A stretch of DNA of 64,000 nucleotides from contig JAIXWO010000011.1 in the NCBI GenBank assembly GCA_027491235.1, positions 62,001-126,000 on the forward strand. Direction: 5' to 3'. The notes below the pieces were generated by a model. It saw only the letters and a program-made list of their open reading frames with translations. It did not search any database and had not been told where the DNA came from. The first letter of the stretch is position 1, and every line of letters starts with the position of its first letter. The DNA is from Sphingomonadales bacterium. GTDB taxonomy: Bacteria > Pseudomonadota > Alphaproteobacteria > Sphingomonadales > Sphingomonadaceae. This document shows, in pieces, positions 1-8,820 of the stretch. Made by a program: the position numbers and the translations under genes.

Positions 1-226
1 ACTGCTCCAGCTTGCGCTCGAGACGTTCGAAAAGCGTAAAGGCGTCAGCGGTCGCCCCTGCGAACCCGGCAATCACCTTGCCATCGCCCAAGGGGCGGAC
101 TTTCTTCGCATTGGGCTTCATGACGGTCTGGCCCATGGAGACCTGCCCGTCACCTGCGATAACGACCTTGCCGGATTTGCGGACGGAGACGATGGTCGTG
201 CCGTGCCATTTGATTGTGTCACTCAT
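1..226 (-). CDS. hslV: ATP-dependent protease subunit HslV (partial, N-terminal part)
   Basis: The start of HslV, the threonine peptidase chamber of the HslUV (ClpYQ) cytoplasmic protease; the rest lies outside the window. The 75 visible residues carry the family N-terminus: [20 protein letters not shown], then a [10 protein letters not shown] stretch. The nucleophile would be a Thr of the TTIVSV block after removal of a roughly nine-residue propeptide, longer than the single Met of E. coli. hslU would be expected downstream but is not visible. It is transcribed divergently from the M48 protease gene, with 57 bp between the two starts. Identification is firm. Confidence 0.93.
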   Translation of the reverse strand, partial: MSDTIKWHGTTIVSVRKSGKVVIAGDGQVSMGQTVMKPNAKKVRPLGDGKVIAGFAGATADAFTLFERLERKLEQ

Positions 227-283
227 GGTCGGGATATGGGGCGGGCGGTTGCCGCTTTTCAAGGGCAGGCCTATCTGGGGGGC

Positions 284-1261
284 ATGCGTCGCCTGATCCT
301 CTTGCTTATCGGCCTTCTCGTTCTGCCCATGCCGGCGGTGGCGGGAGAGCTCATCAAATTGCGGGATATGGACGCGCGCATTGCCGCTATCTCGCACCGG
401 CTGGCGACAGCGAACCTCGCTCTTTGTCCGTTCCCCTCGCCCCTTCAGGGGATGTTAGTGCAGGATATCGGCCAATATGCGCCGGAATGGCGGGCCGAAG
501 CGCAGGCCGACCTTGGCTTGTCCGATGTCCCGACCGTCACTGTCGTTGTGCCGGGGAGTTCAGCCGCGCGGGCCGGGGTGCGTGTGGGAGACCATATCCT
601 CGCGGTGGATGGCACCCCGACACCGCGCAGCACCCTGAAGGCCCTTGCCAGCTATCAGGTGGTTGAGGCGACGCTCGCGCAGCTTGCCGCCGCCCTTCAG
701 GATAGATCGGTCCGCCTGTTGATTGATCGGGGCGGTGTGCAGCAGACACTGTCCATGGACGCCGACCTTGCCTGCCCCGCCAATGTCGAACTCGTCCCCG
801 GCAAGAAGCTGTCGGCCAGTGCCGATGGTAAGACCGTCCATGTCTCTTCGGCGCTGGCGACCTTTGCGGGCAGCGATGATGCGGTCGCCGTGCCGATTGC
901 GCATGAAATGGCGCACAACATTTTACGGCATCCCGAACGGCTCGACAGGCAAGGCGTGAAGCGCGGGTTGCTGGCGCCGCTCGGCAAGAACCGCACGGCC
1001 ATTCGCGCGACGGAGGAGGAGGCCGACTATTTCGCCGCTTATATGCTGGCACGCGCCGGTTACAGTTTAGATGCCGCGCTCGATTTCTGGCGGCGCTACG
1101 GGGCGAAGACCGATCTGGGGCCATTCAACGACGGCACTCATCCGGGTAAGAAGGCTAGGCTCGAACTCGCCCGTCGGACGGTTGCGGAAATCCGGGCCAA
1201 ACAGGCGGCAGGTCAGCCGCTCTTTCCCGCTTCCGGCCAGACGCTCGTCGAACAGAATTGA
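284..1261 (+). CDS. Secreted M48-type zinc metalloprotease with PDZ domain
   Basis: A 325-residue protein. The start at 284 is chosen because it is followed at once by a signal peptide ([20 protein letters not shown]); upstream in-frame codons give a non-signal extension. A PDZ-like domain occupies about residues 80-150 ([20 protein letters not shown]). The peptidase motif HEMAH is at about 207-211, with a downstream [10 protein letters not shown] segment supplying the third zinc ligand as in M48 proteins. Likely role: periplasmic or membrane-surface proteolysis. The substrate is unknown. It differs from the Ste24-like M48 protein at 17.7-19.0 kb, which is an integral membrane protein. Confidence 0.85.
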   Translation: MRRLILLLIGLLVLPMPAVAGELIKLRDMDARIAAISHRLATANLALCPFPSPLQGMLVQDIGQYAPEWRAEAQADLGLSDVPTVTVVVPGSSAARAGVRVGDHILAVDGTPTPRSTLKALASYQVVEATLAQLAAALQDRSVRLLIDRGGVQQTLSMDADLACPANVELVPGKKLSASADGKTVHVSSALATFAGSDDAVAVPIAHEMAHNILRHPERLDRQGVKRGLLAPLGKNRTAIRATEEEADYFAAYMLARAGYSLDAALDFWRRYGAKTDLGPFNDGTHPGKKARLELARRTVAEIRAKQAAGQPLFPASGQTLVEQN

Positions 1262-1435
1262 CCGGTCGTCGGTTGCGGACTGCTCCGGCGGCTCCGTCCC
1301 ACCATGGACGCGGCCAGATATGATGTCATCATCGCGCAACATTGTTCTTCACAGCCGCAATTTTTCCGTTAGCGTGCCGGTCTAACAGCTCGAAGAGAGC
1401 ACAACCCGTTTTAACCGATACATGGTGAGGTTCGC

Positions 1436-3004
1436 GTGACAGAGATGAAAGCAATGCAGCTGTGGACAGAAGGCGACTGGATCGCTGCGATTGCTGTCAT
1501 CGTCCTCGGCGTTTTTCTGGCAATTGGCGCCAAGATTGCCATCCAGAAAGAGCCCGAATTCGCAGGCCACCCCAAGGGCCTGTACATGCTGTTTTTCGCC
1601 GAGATGTGGGAACGTTTCTCCTATTACGGCATGCGCGCGCTGCTCATTTTCTATCTGACACAGCACTGGCTGTTCAACGATTCCAAATCGAGCCTGATCT
1701 ACGGCGCCTATACAAGCCTTGTGTATATCACACCCGTGCTTGGCGGCTATCTGGCGGACCGCTATCTCGGGCAGCGTAAGGCGGTTCTGTTCGGTGGCGC
1801 TCTGCTGGCGGCCGGACACAGCCTGATGGCCGTCGAAGGCGTGGGCGGGCAGAGCGACCCGACGATCAACGTCTTTTGGGCGGCCCTTGCCTTCATCATC
1901 GTCGGTTCCGGCTTTTTGAAGGCCAACATCTCGGTAATGGTCGGCCAGCTCTACAAAATGACCGATATTCGCCGCGACGGCGCTTACACAGTCTTTTACA
2001 TGGGCATCAACGTCGGGGCCGCCATCGGCACGATCCTTGTTGGCTATCTTGGTCAGACGATCGGCTGGGGCTGGGGCTTCGGCCTTGCGGGCATCGGCAT
2101 GCTTGCTGGTCTCGTCGTTTTTGTTCTGGGCAAGAGTGCGCTGAACGGCGCGGGCGAAGCGCCAGCACCACTGACTAAGTCGAAGGAATGGGGCCTATAT
2201 GGCATCGGCCTTGCCTCTGTGGCGGTCATCTGGGCGCTCGTTCAATATCAGGATGTCATCCAGTCACTGCTTGTCATTTCGGGCGTGGCTTTGCTCGGCT
2301 ATGTGCTTTTCGAAAGCTTCAAGCTGGAAAAGGAGCCGCGGGAACGCATGTTCGCGATCCTGTTCCTGATCGCGCTTAACCCGCTCTTCTGGGGCCTGTT
2401 CGAGCAGGCGGGCGGTTCGATGAGCCTGTTCACTGACCGTTACGTTGATCGCGGGGCCACGCCTGCCTCGCTGTTCCAGTCGATCAATCCCATCTACATC
2501 ATCCTCCTCGCCCCATTGTTCGCAGCCCTTTGGCAATGGCTCGGAAAACGCGGGAAGGAGCCTTCGGCACCGGCCAAATTCGGCCTCGCGTTGGCGCAGA
2601 TGGGCCTTGCCAATCTCGTGCTTGTCTGGGGTGCGCAATCCTTCGGCATTGCGGCCATGACGCCGGTCATCTTCGTTTTCCTTTACTATCTTTTTGCCAC
2701 CACGGGGGAGCTTTGCCTCTCGCCCGTTGGTCTTTCGGCCATGAACCGTCTCGCACCATCTCACATGGCCAGCCTCATCATGGGCGCGTGGTTCTACATG
2801 ACAGCCGTCGGCAATTTCGTCGCAGGCAAGATTGGGGAAGCGACCGGCGGTCATGGCGGTGAAATGAGCAAGGCCAAGCTGCTCGACATCTATGAGTTGT
2901 TTGGCTGGGTTTCGATTGGCGCAGCTGTCATTGTGCTGCTTTTGACGCCGATCGTGAAGCGCTGGATGCACCTCGACACATTAAAAGACACGCAGGAAGG
3001 ATAA
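1436..3004 (+). CDS. Peptide MFS transporter (POT/PTR family)
   Basis: A proton-coupled di/tripeptide importer of the inner membrane, 522 residues with about 14 hydrophobic segments. The POT signature ExxER is seen in EMWERFSYYG near residues 56-65, and a GFLKANIS segment matches the family. The GTG start at 1436 is favoured because GTGAGG lies five bases upstream; an ATG at 1445 is possible. The next gene, a secreted amidohydrolase, begins 7 bp after the stop, so the two are probably cotranscribed. This would link uptake of peptides or peptide-like substrates with their hydrolysis. The exact substrate cannot be read from the sequence. Confidence 0.9.
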   Translation: MTEMKAMQLWTEGDWIAAIAVIVLGVFLAIGAKIAIQKEPEFAGHPKGLYMLFFAEMWERFSYYGMRALLIFYLTQHWLFNDSKSSLIYGAYTSLVYITPVLGGYLADRYLGQRKAVLFGGALLAAGHSLMAVEGVGGQSDPTINVFWAALAFIIVGSGFLKANISVMVGQLYKMTDIRRDGAYTVFYMGINVGAAIGTILVGYLGQTIGWGWGFGLAGIGMLAGLVVFVLGKSALNGAGEAPAPLTKSKEWGLYGIGLASVAVIWALVQYQDVIQSLLVISGVALLGYVLFESFKLEKEPRERMFAILFLIALNPLFWGLFEQAGGSMSLFTDRYVDRGATPASLFQSINPIYIILLAPLFAALWQWLGKRGKEPSAPAKFGLALAQMGLANLVLVWGAQSFGIAAMTPVIFVFLYYLFATTGELCLSPVGLSAMNRLAPSHMASLIMGAWFYMTAVGNFVAGKIGEATGGHGGEMSKAKLLDIYELFGWVSIGAAVIVLLLTPIVKRWMHLDTLKDTQEG

Positions 3005-3011
3005 TCCTCTG

Positions 3012-4403
3012 ATGCAATTGACGAAGTTCCTCATCGGGACCGCAGTGGCGCTGGCGACGGTCACGTCGCCGGTCGCCGCCAAGAAGAAGGACAAGGAAGC
3101 GGCAAGCGCGCCGAAGTCCAGCTTCAATAAGGACCCATACCCCTCAACTTATCAACCCTATGCCAGCGTGCCGACGGCGGTGACCAACGTCATCGTCTAT
3201 GACGGTGAAGGCGCCAAGTTCCAGAACGCGACGGTCTATTTCCGCGACGGCAAAGTGGAAGGCATTGAAACCGGCGGCGCGGTCAAGGACGGCTACACCG
3301 TTATTGACGGTACCGGCAAATGGGTGACACCCGGCATCATCGACATCCACTCACACCTTGGCGACTACCCGTCGCCCGGCGTGGATGCGCATAGCGATGG
3401 CAATGAAGCGACTGGCGCTGTCCGCCCCGAAGTCTGGGCCGAACACAGCGTCTGGCCGCAGGACCCCGGCTTCTCCCGCGCGCTCGCAAATGGCGGCGTG
3501 ACCGCGCTTCAGATCTTGCCCGGTTCGGCCAATCTGTTCGGCGGCCGGTCGGTCACGATCAAGAATGTCTATGCGCGTAATGTGCAGGGGATGAAGTTTC
3601 CCGGCGCGCCCTATGGGCTGAAAATGGCGTGCGGGGAAAACCCCAAGCGCGTTTATGGCAGCAAGGGCCAGATGCCGCAGACCCGCATGGGCAACATGGC
3701 GGTCAACCGCCAAACCTGGGCGCGGGCCGCAGAATATAAGCGCAAGCTCGACAAGGGCGAGAACGTGACGCGCGATCTTGCCATGGAGACGCTGGCGGGC
3801 GTGCTGTCGGGCGAGATCCTCGTCCACAACCACTGCTACCGCGCGGACGAAATGAGCCTCGTCATCGATATGGCGAAAGAGTTTGGCTATAAGGTCTCGA
3901 CCTTCCACCATGCGGTCGAAAGCTACAAGATCGCCGACCTACTCGCCAAGGAAGGCATTTGTTCGGCCATGTGGGCAGACTGGTGGGGCTTCAAGATGGA
4001 GTCCTATGACGCCATCAATGAAAACATCCCTATGGTGTTTAAGGCCAATGCCTGCACCATCGTTCACTCCGATGATGCCAACGGTATTCAGCGCCTGAAT
4101 CAGGAAGCCGCGAAGGCCGCGGGCGATGGCCGCCGCATGGGCATTGAGGTGCCGGACGAAGTCGTCTGGACCTGGCTGAGCTATAACCCTGCCAAGGCCT
4201 TGGGCATTGGCGATAAAACAGGCAGTCTGAAGCCCGGCAAGATGGCTGATATCGTGCTGTGGAACGGCAATCCGCTGTCTGTCTACACACGGCCTGACAA
4301 GGTCTGGATCGATGGCGCGCTGATGTATGATGCCGCCAATCCCAAGATGCGGCCGGTGGCTGATTTTGAGCTGGGCCAGCCCGGTGAAGGAGACGTGAAA
4401 TGA
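3012..4403 (+). CDS. Secreted metal-dependent amidohydrolase
   Basis: A 463-residue exported protein of the amidohydrolase superfamily. A signal peptide covers about residues 1-23 (ending PVAA), then a lysine-rich linker. Beta-strand 1 has the metal motif GIIDIHSHLG with H113 and H115. Further likely ligands are visible in VHNHCYRADE, STFHHAVES and the late VHSDDAN aspartate region. The C-terminus has the usual GSLKPGKMADIVLWNGNPL closure. It sits between a POT transporter and a second amidohydrolase-like gene, overlapping the latter by 4 bp (ATGA). Likely role: periplasmic hydrolysis of a cyclic amide or peptide-like compound. Confidence 0.87.
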   Translation: MQLTKFLIGTAVALATVTSPVAAKKKDKEAASAPKSSFNKDPYPSTYQPYASVPTAVTNVIVYDGEGAKFQNATVYFRDGKVEGIETGGAVKDGYTVIDGTGKWVTPGIIDIHSHLGDYPSPGVDAHSDGNEATGAVRPEVWAEHSVWPQDPGFSRALANGGVTALQILPGSANLFGGRSVTIKNVYARNVQGMKFPGAPYGLKMACGENPKRVYGSKGQMPQTRMGNMAVNRQTWARAAEYKRKLDKGENVTRDLAMETLAGVLSGEILVHNHCYRADEMSLVIDMAKEFGYKVSTFHHAVESYKIADLLAKEGICSAMWADWWGFKMESYDAINENIPMVFKANACTIVHSDDANGIQRLNQEAAKAAGDGRRMGIEVPDEVVWTWLSYNPAKALGIGDKTGSLKPGKMADIVLWNGNPLSVYTRPDKVWIDGALMYDAANPKMRPVADFELGQPGEGDVK

Positions 4404-5683
4404 AGCGCTTCCTGCTTGGCTGTGCAGCCCTCATCGCACTCCCTGCCTCCGCCCAGACCATCGCGATCACCGGTGGTAAGGTCATCATTGGGGACGGTTC
4501 GGCACCTGTTGAAAACGGGACCGTCGTCATCTCCAATGGCCGCGTTGTGGCCGCAGGTGCTGGCGTTGCCATTCCCGCTGGGGCCGAACGCGTTGACGCC
4601 TCCGGTAAATGGGTAACACCCGGCATCGTCGCGGGCTTTACGCGCATGGGTCTTGTCGGCGTCGACGCTGTTGACCCCAGCAACGACACCGAAGCGCGCA
4701 ACTCGCCCTTTAACGCCTCGCTGGACATGGCGCCCGCCATCAATCCGGACGTCGCCGCAATGGCCGTCAACCGCGCGGCGGGTGTCACGCGCGCCATCGT
4801 TTCGCCTGATGCCGGCAATGCGATCTTTGCGGGTCAGGGTGCCGTGATTGATACAGGAAGCGACCTGAACCCCGTCACCAAAGCCAAAGCATTCCAGTTC
4901 GTCGAATTCGGCGAAACCGGCGCGCGTTTGGCGGGTGGTTCGCGTCCCGCGCTGATCGCCGCGTTCAAAACGGCATTGGGAGAAGCTTCTGAAGCGGCCA
5001 AGGGCATCTTCCGCGATGACGCTATGCTGAAACGCGCCGATGCGCTGGCGCTGGTGCCCGTCGTCAACGGCACGATGAAGCTGTTCGTCCATGCGGAAAG
5101 TGCGCCGGACATCCTGATGGTCCTTGCCCTTAAGAAGGATTATCCGGCGCTCAGCCTCGTCCTCGTGGGCGCGACTGAAGGCTGGCGCGTCGGTCCGCAG
5201 ATTGCCGCGGCCAAGGTTGGCGTGCTGGCCTCAGCGCTGAATGACTTGCCCGACAGCTTTGAACAGCTGGCGGCAACGCAATCGAACATCGGCCGCATGA
5301 AGAAGGCGGGCGTCGAGGTCGCGATCGGCATGATCAACGACAATGAAGCGCGTCAGGCGCAGCTGTCGATGCAATATGCGGGTAACCTCGTGGCGCTCAA
5401 CAAGGTGCCGGGTGCGACGGGCCTCAGCTGGGATCAGGCGTTCGCTACGATCAGCTCGGTCCCTGCCGACATTGCGGGATTGGGCGGAGAAATCGGTTCA
5501 CTTCGTGCCGGTCGCAAAGCAGATGTTGTCATTTGGGATGGCGATCCGCTGGAGCTGACCTCGGGTGTACAGGCGGTCTGGATTGACGGCGTGAAGCAGT
5601 CGCTCGTCAGCCGCCAGACGCGCCTGCGGGATCGTTATGCGAACCCAACGGAAGGGGCGCTGCCAAACGCTTACGACAGGTAG
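4400..5683 (+). CDS. Amidohydrolase-like protein lacking the metal-binding HxH
   Basis: A 427-residue secreted paralogue of the preceding gene (signal peptide about 1-18, ending ASA). It keeps the fold hallmarks: a GKWVTPGI strand-1 lead-in and a C-terminal GSLRAGRKADVVIWDGDPLEL. Where the neighbour has HSH (113-115), this protein has F80-T-R82. Matching segments for the other metal ligands also lack histidine pairs. It is therefore probably not a canonical metallohydrolase and may be a structural or regulatory partner of the upstream enzyme, to which it is translationally coupled by a 4-bp overlap. A strong stem-loop follows its stop codon. Confidence 0.82.
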   Translation: MKRFLLGCAALIALPASAQTIAITGGKVIIGDGSAPVENGTVVISNGRVVAAGAGVAIPAGAERVDASGKWVTPGIVAGFTRMGLVGVDAVDPSNDTEARNSPFNASLDMAPAINPDVAAMAVNRAAGVTRAIVSPDAGNAIFAGQGAVIDTGSDLNPVTKAKAFQFVEFGETGARLAGGSRPALIAAFKTALGEASEAAKGIFRDDAMLKRADALALVPVVNGTMKLFVHAESAPDILMVLALKKDYPALSLVLVGATEGWRVGPQIAAAKVGVLASALNDLPDSFEQLAATQSNIGRMKKAGVEVAIGMINDNEARQAQLSMQYAGNLVALNKVPGATGLSWDQAFATISSVPADIAGLGGEIGSLRAGRKADVVIWDGDPLELTSGVQAVWIDGVKQSLVSRQTRLRDRYANPTEGALPNAYDR

Positions 5684-5686
5684 GAA

Positions 5687-5723
5687 TGAACGGGTTCGCT
5701 GGCTGGCCCGGCGAACCCGTTCA
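5687..5723 (+). terminator. 13-bp perfect stem-loop after the amidohydrolase pair
   Basis: TGAACGGGTTCGC at 5687-5699 is exactly complementary to 5711-5723, with an 11-base loop, starting four bases after the upstream stop codon. There is no U-run, so it may be an intrinsic terminator of an atypical kind, or an mRNA 3' stabiliser between this operon and the TonB receptor gene 39 bp further on. Confidence 0.5.
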
Positions 5724-5761
5724 TCAGACTGTCAGGCAGGCGCGTTAAACAGCAGAACATA

Positions 5762-8071
5762 ATGAAGAATAGTAACCCCTTCCTCCGTGCCTCAACAGGC
5801 GCGCTTGCCCTCATTCTCACACTCCCTGACGCCCGGGCGCAGCAGGCGGTGCCGCCCGCCGATGATGTTGGCGCAGACATCGTCGTGACGGCGCCCAGGC
5901 TTGCCGGGTCCGTCGACGTGGATATTCCCGCCGACGTTGTCCTCGATGAAGCGGCGATCCAGAGCTATGGCGCCTCCAGCGTCACTGATCTCTTGTCCGC
6001 ATTGTCTGCGCAAACGCGCTCGGGCCGCGGTCGCGGAAATGGGCCGCCTGTGGTGCTCGTTAATGGCAAACGCGTCTCCGGCTTTGCCGAAATCCGGGAC
6101 TTGCCCTCTGAGGCGATCCAGCGGGTGGAAGTCCTGCCGGAAGATGTCGCGCTGCGCTATGGCTTCACCGCCGAACAGCGGGTGGTGAACTTCATCCTGA
6201 AAGAAAAATTCTCCGCGATCACGCTGGAAGGGGAAGTCGGCGCGCCAACATCCGGCGGGCGGACATCGATGGAGGCAGAGGCCGGGCTGGTCCGTATCGG
6301 TAAGCTGGGCCGACTGAATATCGACACAGAATATACACGCTCCGGCAAAATCCTTGAAAGCGAACGCGGCATCATTCCCGATGGTGCGGATGAGACGGCG
6401 TATCGCACGCTGTCTCCCTCCAACGAGGCCTTCAAGCTCAACTCAGTCCTTAATCGCACCATTGCCAACAATGTCAGTGCCACGCTGAGCCTTCAGCATG
6501 ATCGTGCAGATACTGTCTCTCTGTTCGGCATTTCACCGGCCTCCGTTGGCGCAATAGATCCGCTGACGCGCAACGTGCGAACGCGGGCATGGACCGGCGG
6601 GCTGACGGTGGATGGTCGTATCGACCGCTTCAATTGGACAGCGACGGCCAATGGTGAACGCACGACCTTGCGGACGCTCACCGATCAGGACGTGGCAGTG
6701 CCCTCAGGGCGCGATCTTGCCCAGTCCCGGCTTTCGGTTGGAAATGCGTCATGGTCGCTCACCGGGCCACTGGTGGAGCTGCCTGCAGGCCCCGTCACGA
6801 CCAATATCCGCGCCGGGTTTGAGGCGCGGGGTATCGACAGCGTCTCGGAGAGATCGGGCGTGCTGCGCTCAGCCTCCATCAACCGCGATGAAGCCAATGT
6901 GCGCGGCAATATCGACATTCCGCTCACCAGCCGGAGGCGCGCGGTGGGGGATGTCATTGGCGATCTCTCCATCAACCTCAATGGCGGCTATAAAAAGCTT
7001 TCCGATTTCGGCGCGATCACGGCTTACGGCTATGGCCTCAATTGGTCGCCTTTGTCGGGCGTGACGTTGCTTGCGAGCATGGCCGTCGATCAGGCCGCAC
7101 CAAGTTCGACCCAATTGGGAGAGCCCACGCTCGTGACGCCCAACGCGCTCGTTTATGATTATGTGCGCGGGCAAACGGGGATTGTCGCGCTAACCTCAGG
7201 CGGTAACCCGTTGCTGCGCGCCGAAGAACGTCGCGATATGAAGCTAGGCCTGACCTATGAGCCCAAATGGCTTGACGGGCTGACGATCACGGCCAATTAT
7301 TTCCGGAACCGCAGCACGGATCCGCTGGCGGCCTTCCCGGCGCTGACGGCGGCGGTGCAGGCGGCTTTCCCGAACCGGTTTACGCGGGATGGGACCGGGC
7401 AGCTGGTCGCGGTTGATCAGCGGTCGATCAACTTCCTTGCCTCCCGCAGTGATCAGCTCCGCTGGGGGTTGAGCTTCCAGAAGTCCTTTGGCCAGCCAAG
7501 CGCAGGCGCAGGCGCAGGCGCTGGTGCAGGCGCGGGCCGGGGGGGACCTCCCGGTGGCGGCGGTCGCGGCTTTGGCTTCGGTCGACCGGGCAGCAATGGC
7601 GGGCGCTGGTCGGTGTCCGCCTATCACACGATCAAGTTTGTCGACGAGGTGGATATTGCGCCGGGCCTGCCGCCGCTTGACCTTCTGGGCGGGGATGCGA
7701 CTGGCCAATCCGGCGGCACACCGCGCCATGCTTTTGAGCTGGAAGGGGGCTGGTTCAACAAGGGTATTGGCGTGCGCGTCAACGGTGCCCACCAGACGGC
7801 AACCTCCGTCAATGCAGGCGGATCGCCGTTGCGCTTTTCCGATCTGACGACTCTCAACCTGCGGCTGTTCGTCAATTTTGAGCAGCGCAAGGCGCTGATA
7901 GACGCCGTGCCCCTGCTGAAAGGCGCGCGACTGGCCATCCGGATCGACAACCTCTTCAACGATATTCAGGGCGTGCGGGATGCAGGCGGTCTCGTGCCGC
8001 TGCGTTATCAGTCGGGCTATGTTGATCCGGTTGGCCGGACGTTCGAAATCAGTTTGCGCAAAATCTTCTAG
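5762..8071 (+). CDS. TonB-dependent outer membrane receptor with glycine-rich insert
   Basis: A 769-residue outer-membrane receptor. A signal peptide (about 1-26) is followed by a plug domain with VVLVNGKRVSGFAEIRDLP and AIQRVEVLPEDVALRYGF (about residues 85-140), then a long beta-strand-rich barrel ending EISLRKIF, with the terminal aromatic residue typical of barrel proteins. An unusual low-complexity stretch at about residues 580-613 consists of Gly-Ala repeats and then a Gly/Arg/Phe-rich segment, encoded by a GCAGGC hexanucleotide repeat. It lies downstream of the POT/amidohydrolase genes and may import their substrate. The ligand is unknown. Confidence 0.88.
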   Translation: MKNSNPFLRASTGALALILTLPDARAQQAVPPADDVGADIVVTAPRLAGSVDVDIPADVVLDEAAIQSYGASSVTDLLSALSAQTRSGRGRGNGPPVVLVNGKRVSGFAEIRDLPSEAIQRVEVLPEDVALRYGFTAEQRVVNFILKEKFSAITLEGEVGAPTSGGRTSMEAEAGLVRIGKLGRLNIDTEYTRSGKILESERGIIPDGADETAYRTLSPSNEAFKLNSVLNRTIANNVSATLSLQHDRADTVSLFGISPASVGAIDPLTRNVRTRAWTGGLTVDGRIDRFNWTATANGERTTLRTLTDQDVAVPSGRDLAQSRLSVGNASWSLTGPLVELPAGPVTTNIRAGFEARGIDSVSERSGVLRSASINRDEANVRGNIDIPLTSRRRAVGDVIGDLSINLNGGYKKLSDFGAITAYGYGLNWSPLSGVTLLASMAVDQAAPSSTQLGEPTLVTPNALVYDYVRGQTGIVALTSGGNPLLRAEERRDMKLGLTYEPKWLDGLTITANYFRNRSTDPLAAFPALTAAVQAAFPNRFTRDGTGQLVAVDQRSINFLASRSDQLRWGLSFQKSFGQPSAGAGAGAGAGAGRGGPPGGGGRGFGFGRPGSNGGRWSVSAYHTIKFVDEVDIAPGLPPLDLLGGDATGQSGGTPRHAFELEGGWFNKGIGVRVNGAHQTATSVNAGGSPLRFSDLTTLNLRLFVNFEQRKALIDAVPLLKGARLAIRIDNLFNDIQGVRDAGGLVPLRYQSGYVDPVGRTFEISLRKIF

Positions 8072-8125
8072 CAAGCCGCCGCCAAATCGACGAAGCTCCC
8101 GCCCAATGGGGAAGAGGAGCAGAAA

Positions 8126-8818
8126 ATGAACCAGCTTGTTTTGGCAGTCGCCGCCTTTGTGGGAACGCATTTCCTATTGTCGCATCCGCTGCGCGCGCCG
8201 TTGGTGGCGAACTTAGGGGAAAAGGGGTTTTCGGGCCTCTATAGCGTCATAGCGTTGGCGACATTCTACTGGGTCTATGTCGCTTTTTCTGGCGCGCCGA
8301 CGGGCGATTATTTCTGGACACCCGGAGAGCCAATCTGGGGTGTGGCCTCTTTGCTGATGCTTGTCGCATCGATCCTGTTCGCAGGCTCGTTTGTTGGTAA
8401 TCCTGCCATGCCCACGCCTACTGCCAAAGCCGATGCCGCAAAGCCGGTGCACGGTGTCTTTCACCTGACCCGCCACCCGATGATGTGGGCCTTTGCGCTT
8501 TGGGCCATCGCCCATGCGCTCGTCGCGCCCTATGCGGTGAGCTTTGTGCTGACAGGCGGCATGTTCCTCCTCGCGCTTGGTGGGTCCGCCGGTCAGGATG
8601 CGAAAAAGGCCAAGCTGATGGGCGCTGCCTGGGGCGATTGGTCCTCACGGACCAGCTTTGTGCCCTTAGCCCGGCAACTGACGGGCAAGGCGAAGCTCTC
8701 TACATTATGGCCGGGGCTCACGCCGGTTCTGGGCGGCGTCGTGATTTGGCTTGTGGCGACCTATGTGCACCCCATGCTCGGCGCGCCGGTGGTCGGCCTT
8801 TGGCGGATGATGGGGTAG
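8126..8818 (+). CDS. NnrU family membrane protein
   Basis: A 230-residue polytopic inner-membrane protein. It matches the NnrU family through the N-terminal GTHFLLSHPLRAPLV block, the ExGFSGLYSVIAL segment and the central HLTRHPMMWAFALWAIAHAL block. NnrU proteins were named from denitrification gene sets and are related to isoprenylcysteine methyltransferase-like membrane enzymes. No other denitrification gene is visible here. GAGGAG lies about 8 bp before the ATG. It converges with the dicarboxylate symporter gene, with 2 bp between the stops. Confidence 0.88.
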   Translation: MNQLVLAVAAFVGTHFLLSHPLRAPLVANLGEKGFSGLYSVIALATFYWVYVAFSGAPTGDYFWTPGEPIWGVASLLMLVASILFAGSFVGNPAMPTPTAKADAAKPVHGVFHLTRHPMMWAFALWAIAHALVAPYAVSFVLTGGMFLLALGGSAGQDAKKAKLMGAAWGDWSSRTSFVPLARQLTGKAKLSTLWPGLTPVLGGVVIWLVATYVHPMLGAPVVGLWRMMG

Positions 8819-8820
8819 GC

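Noticed and set aside
7497-7540. Tandem hexamers as a CRISPR or non-coding repeat
   Set aside because: They are in frame within a receptor gene and lack spacers.
7244-8170. 308-codon open frame opposite the TonB receptor
   Set aside because: Shadow frame; it spans the receptor's end and the next gene's start with no motif.
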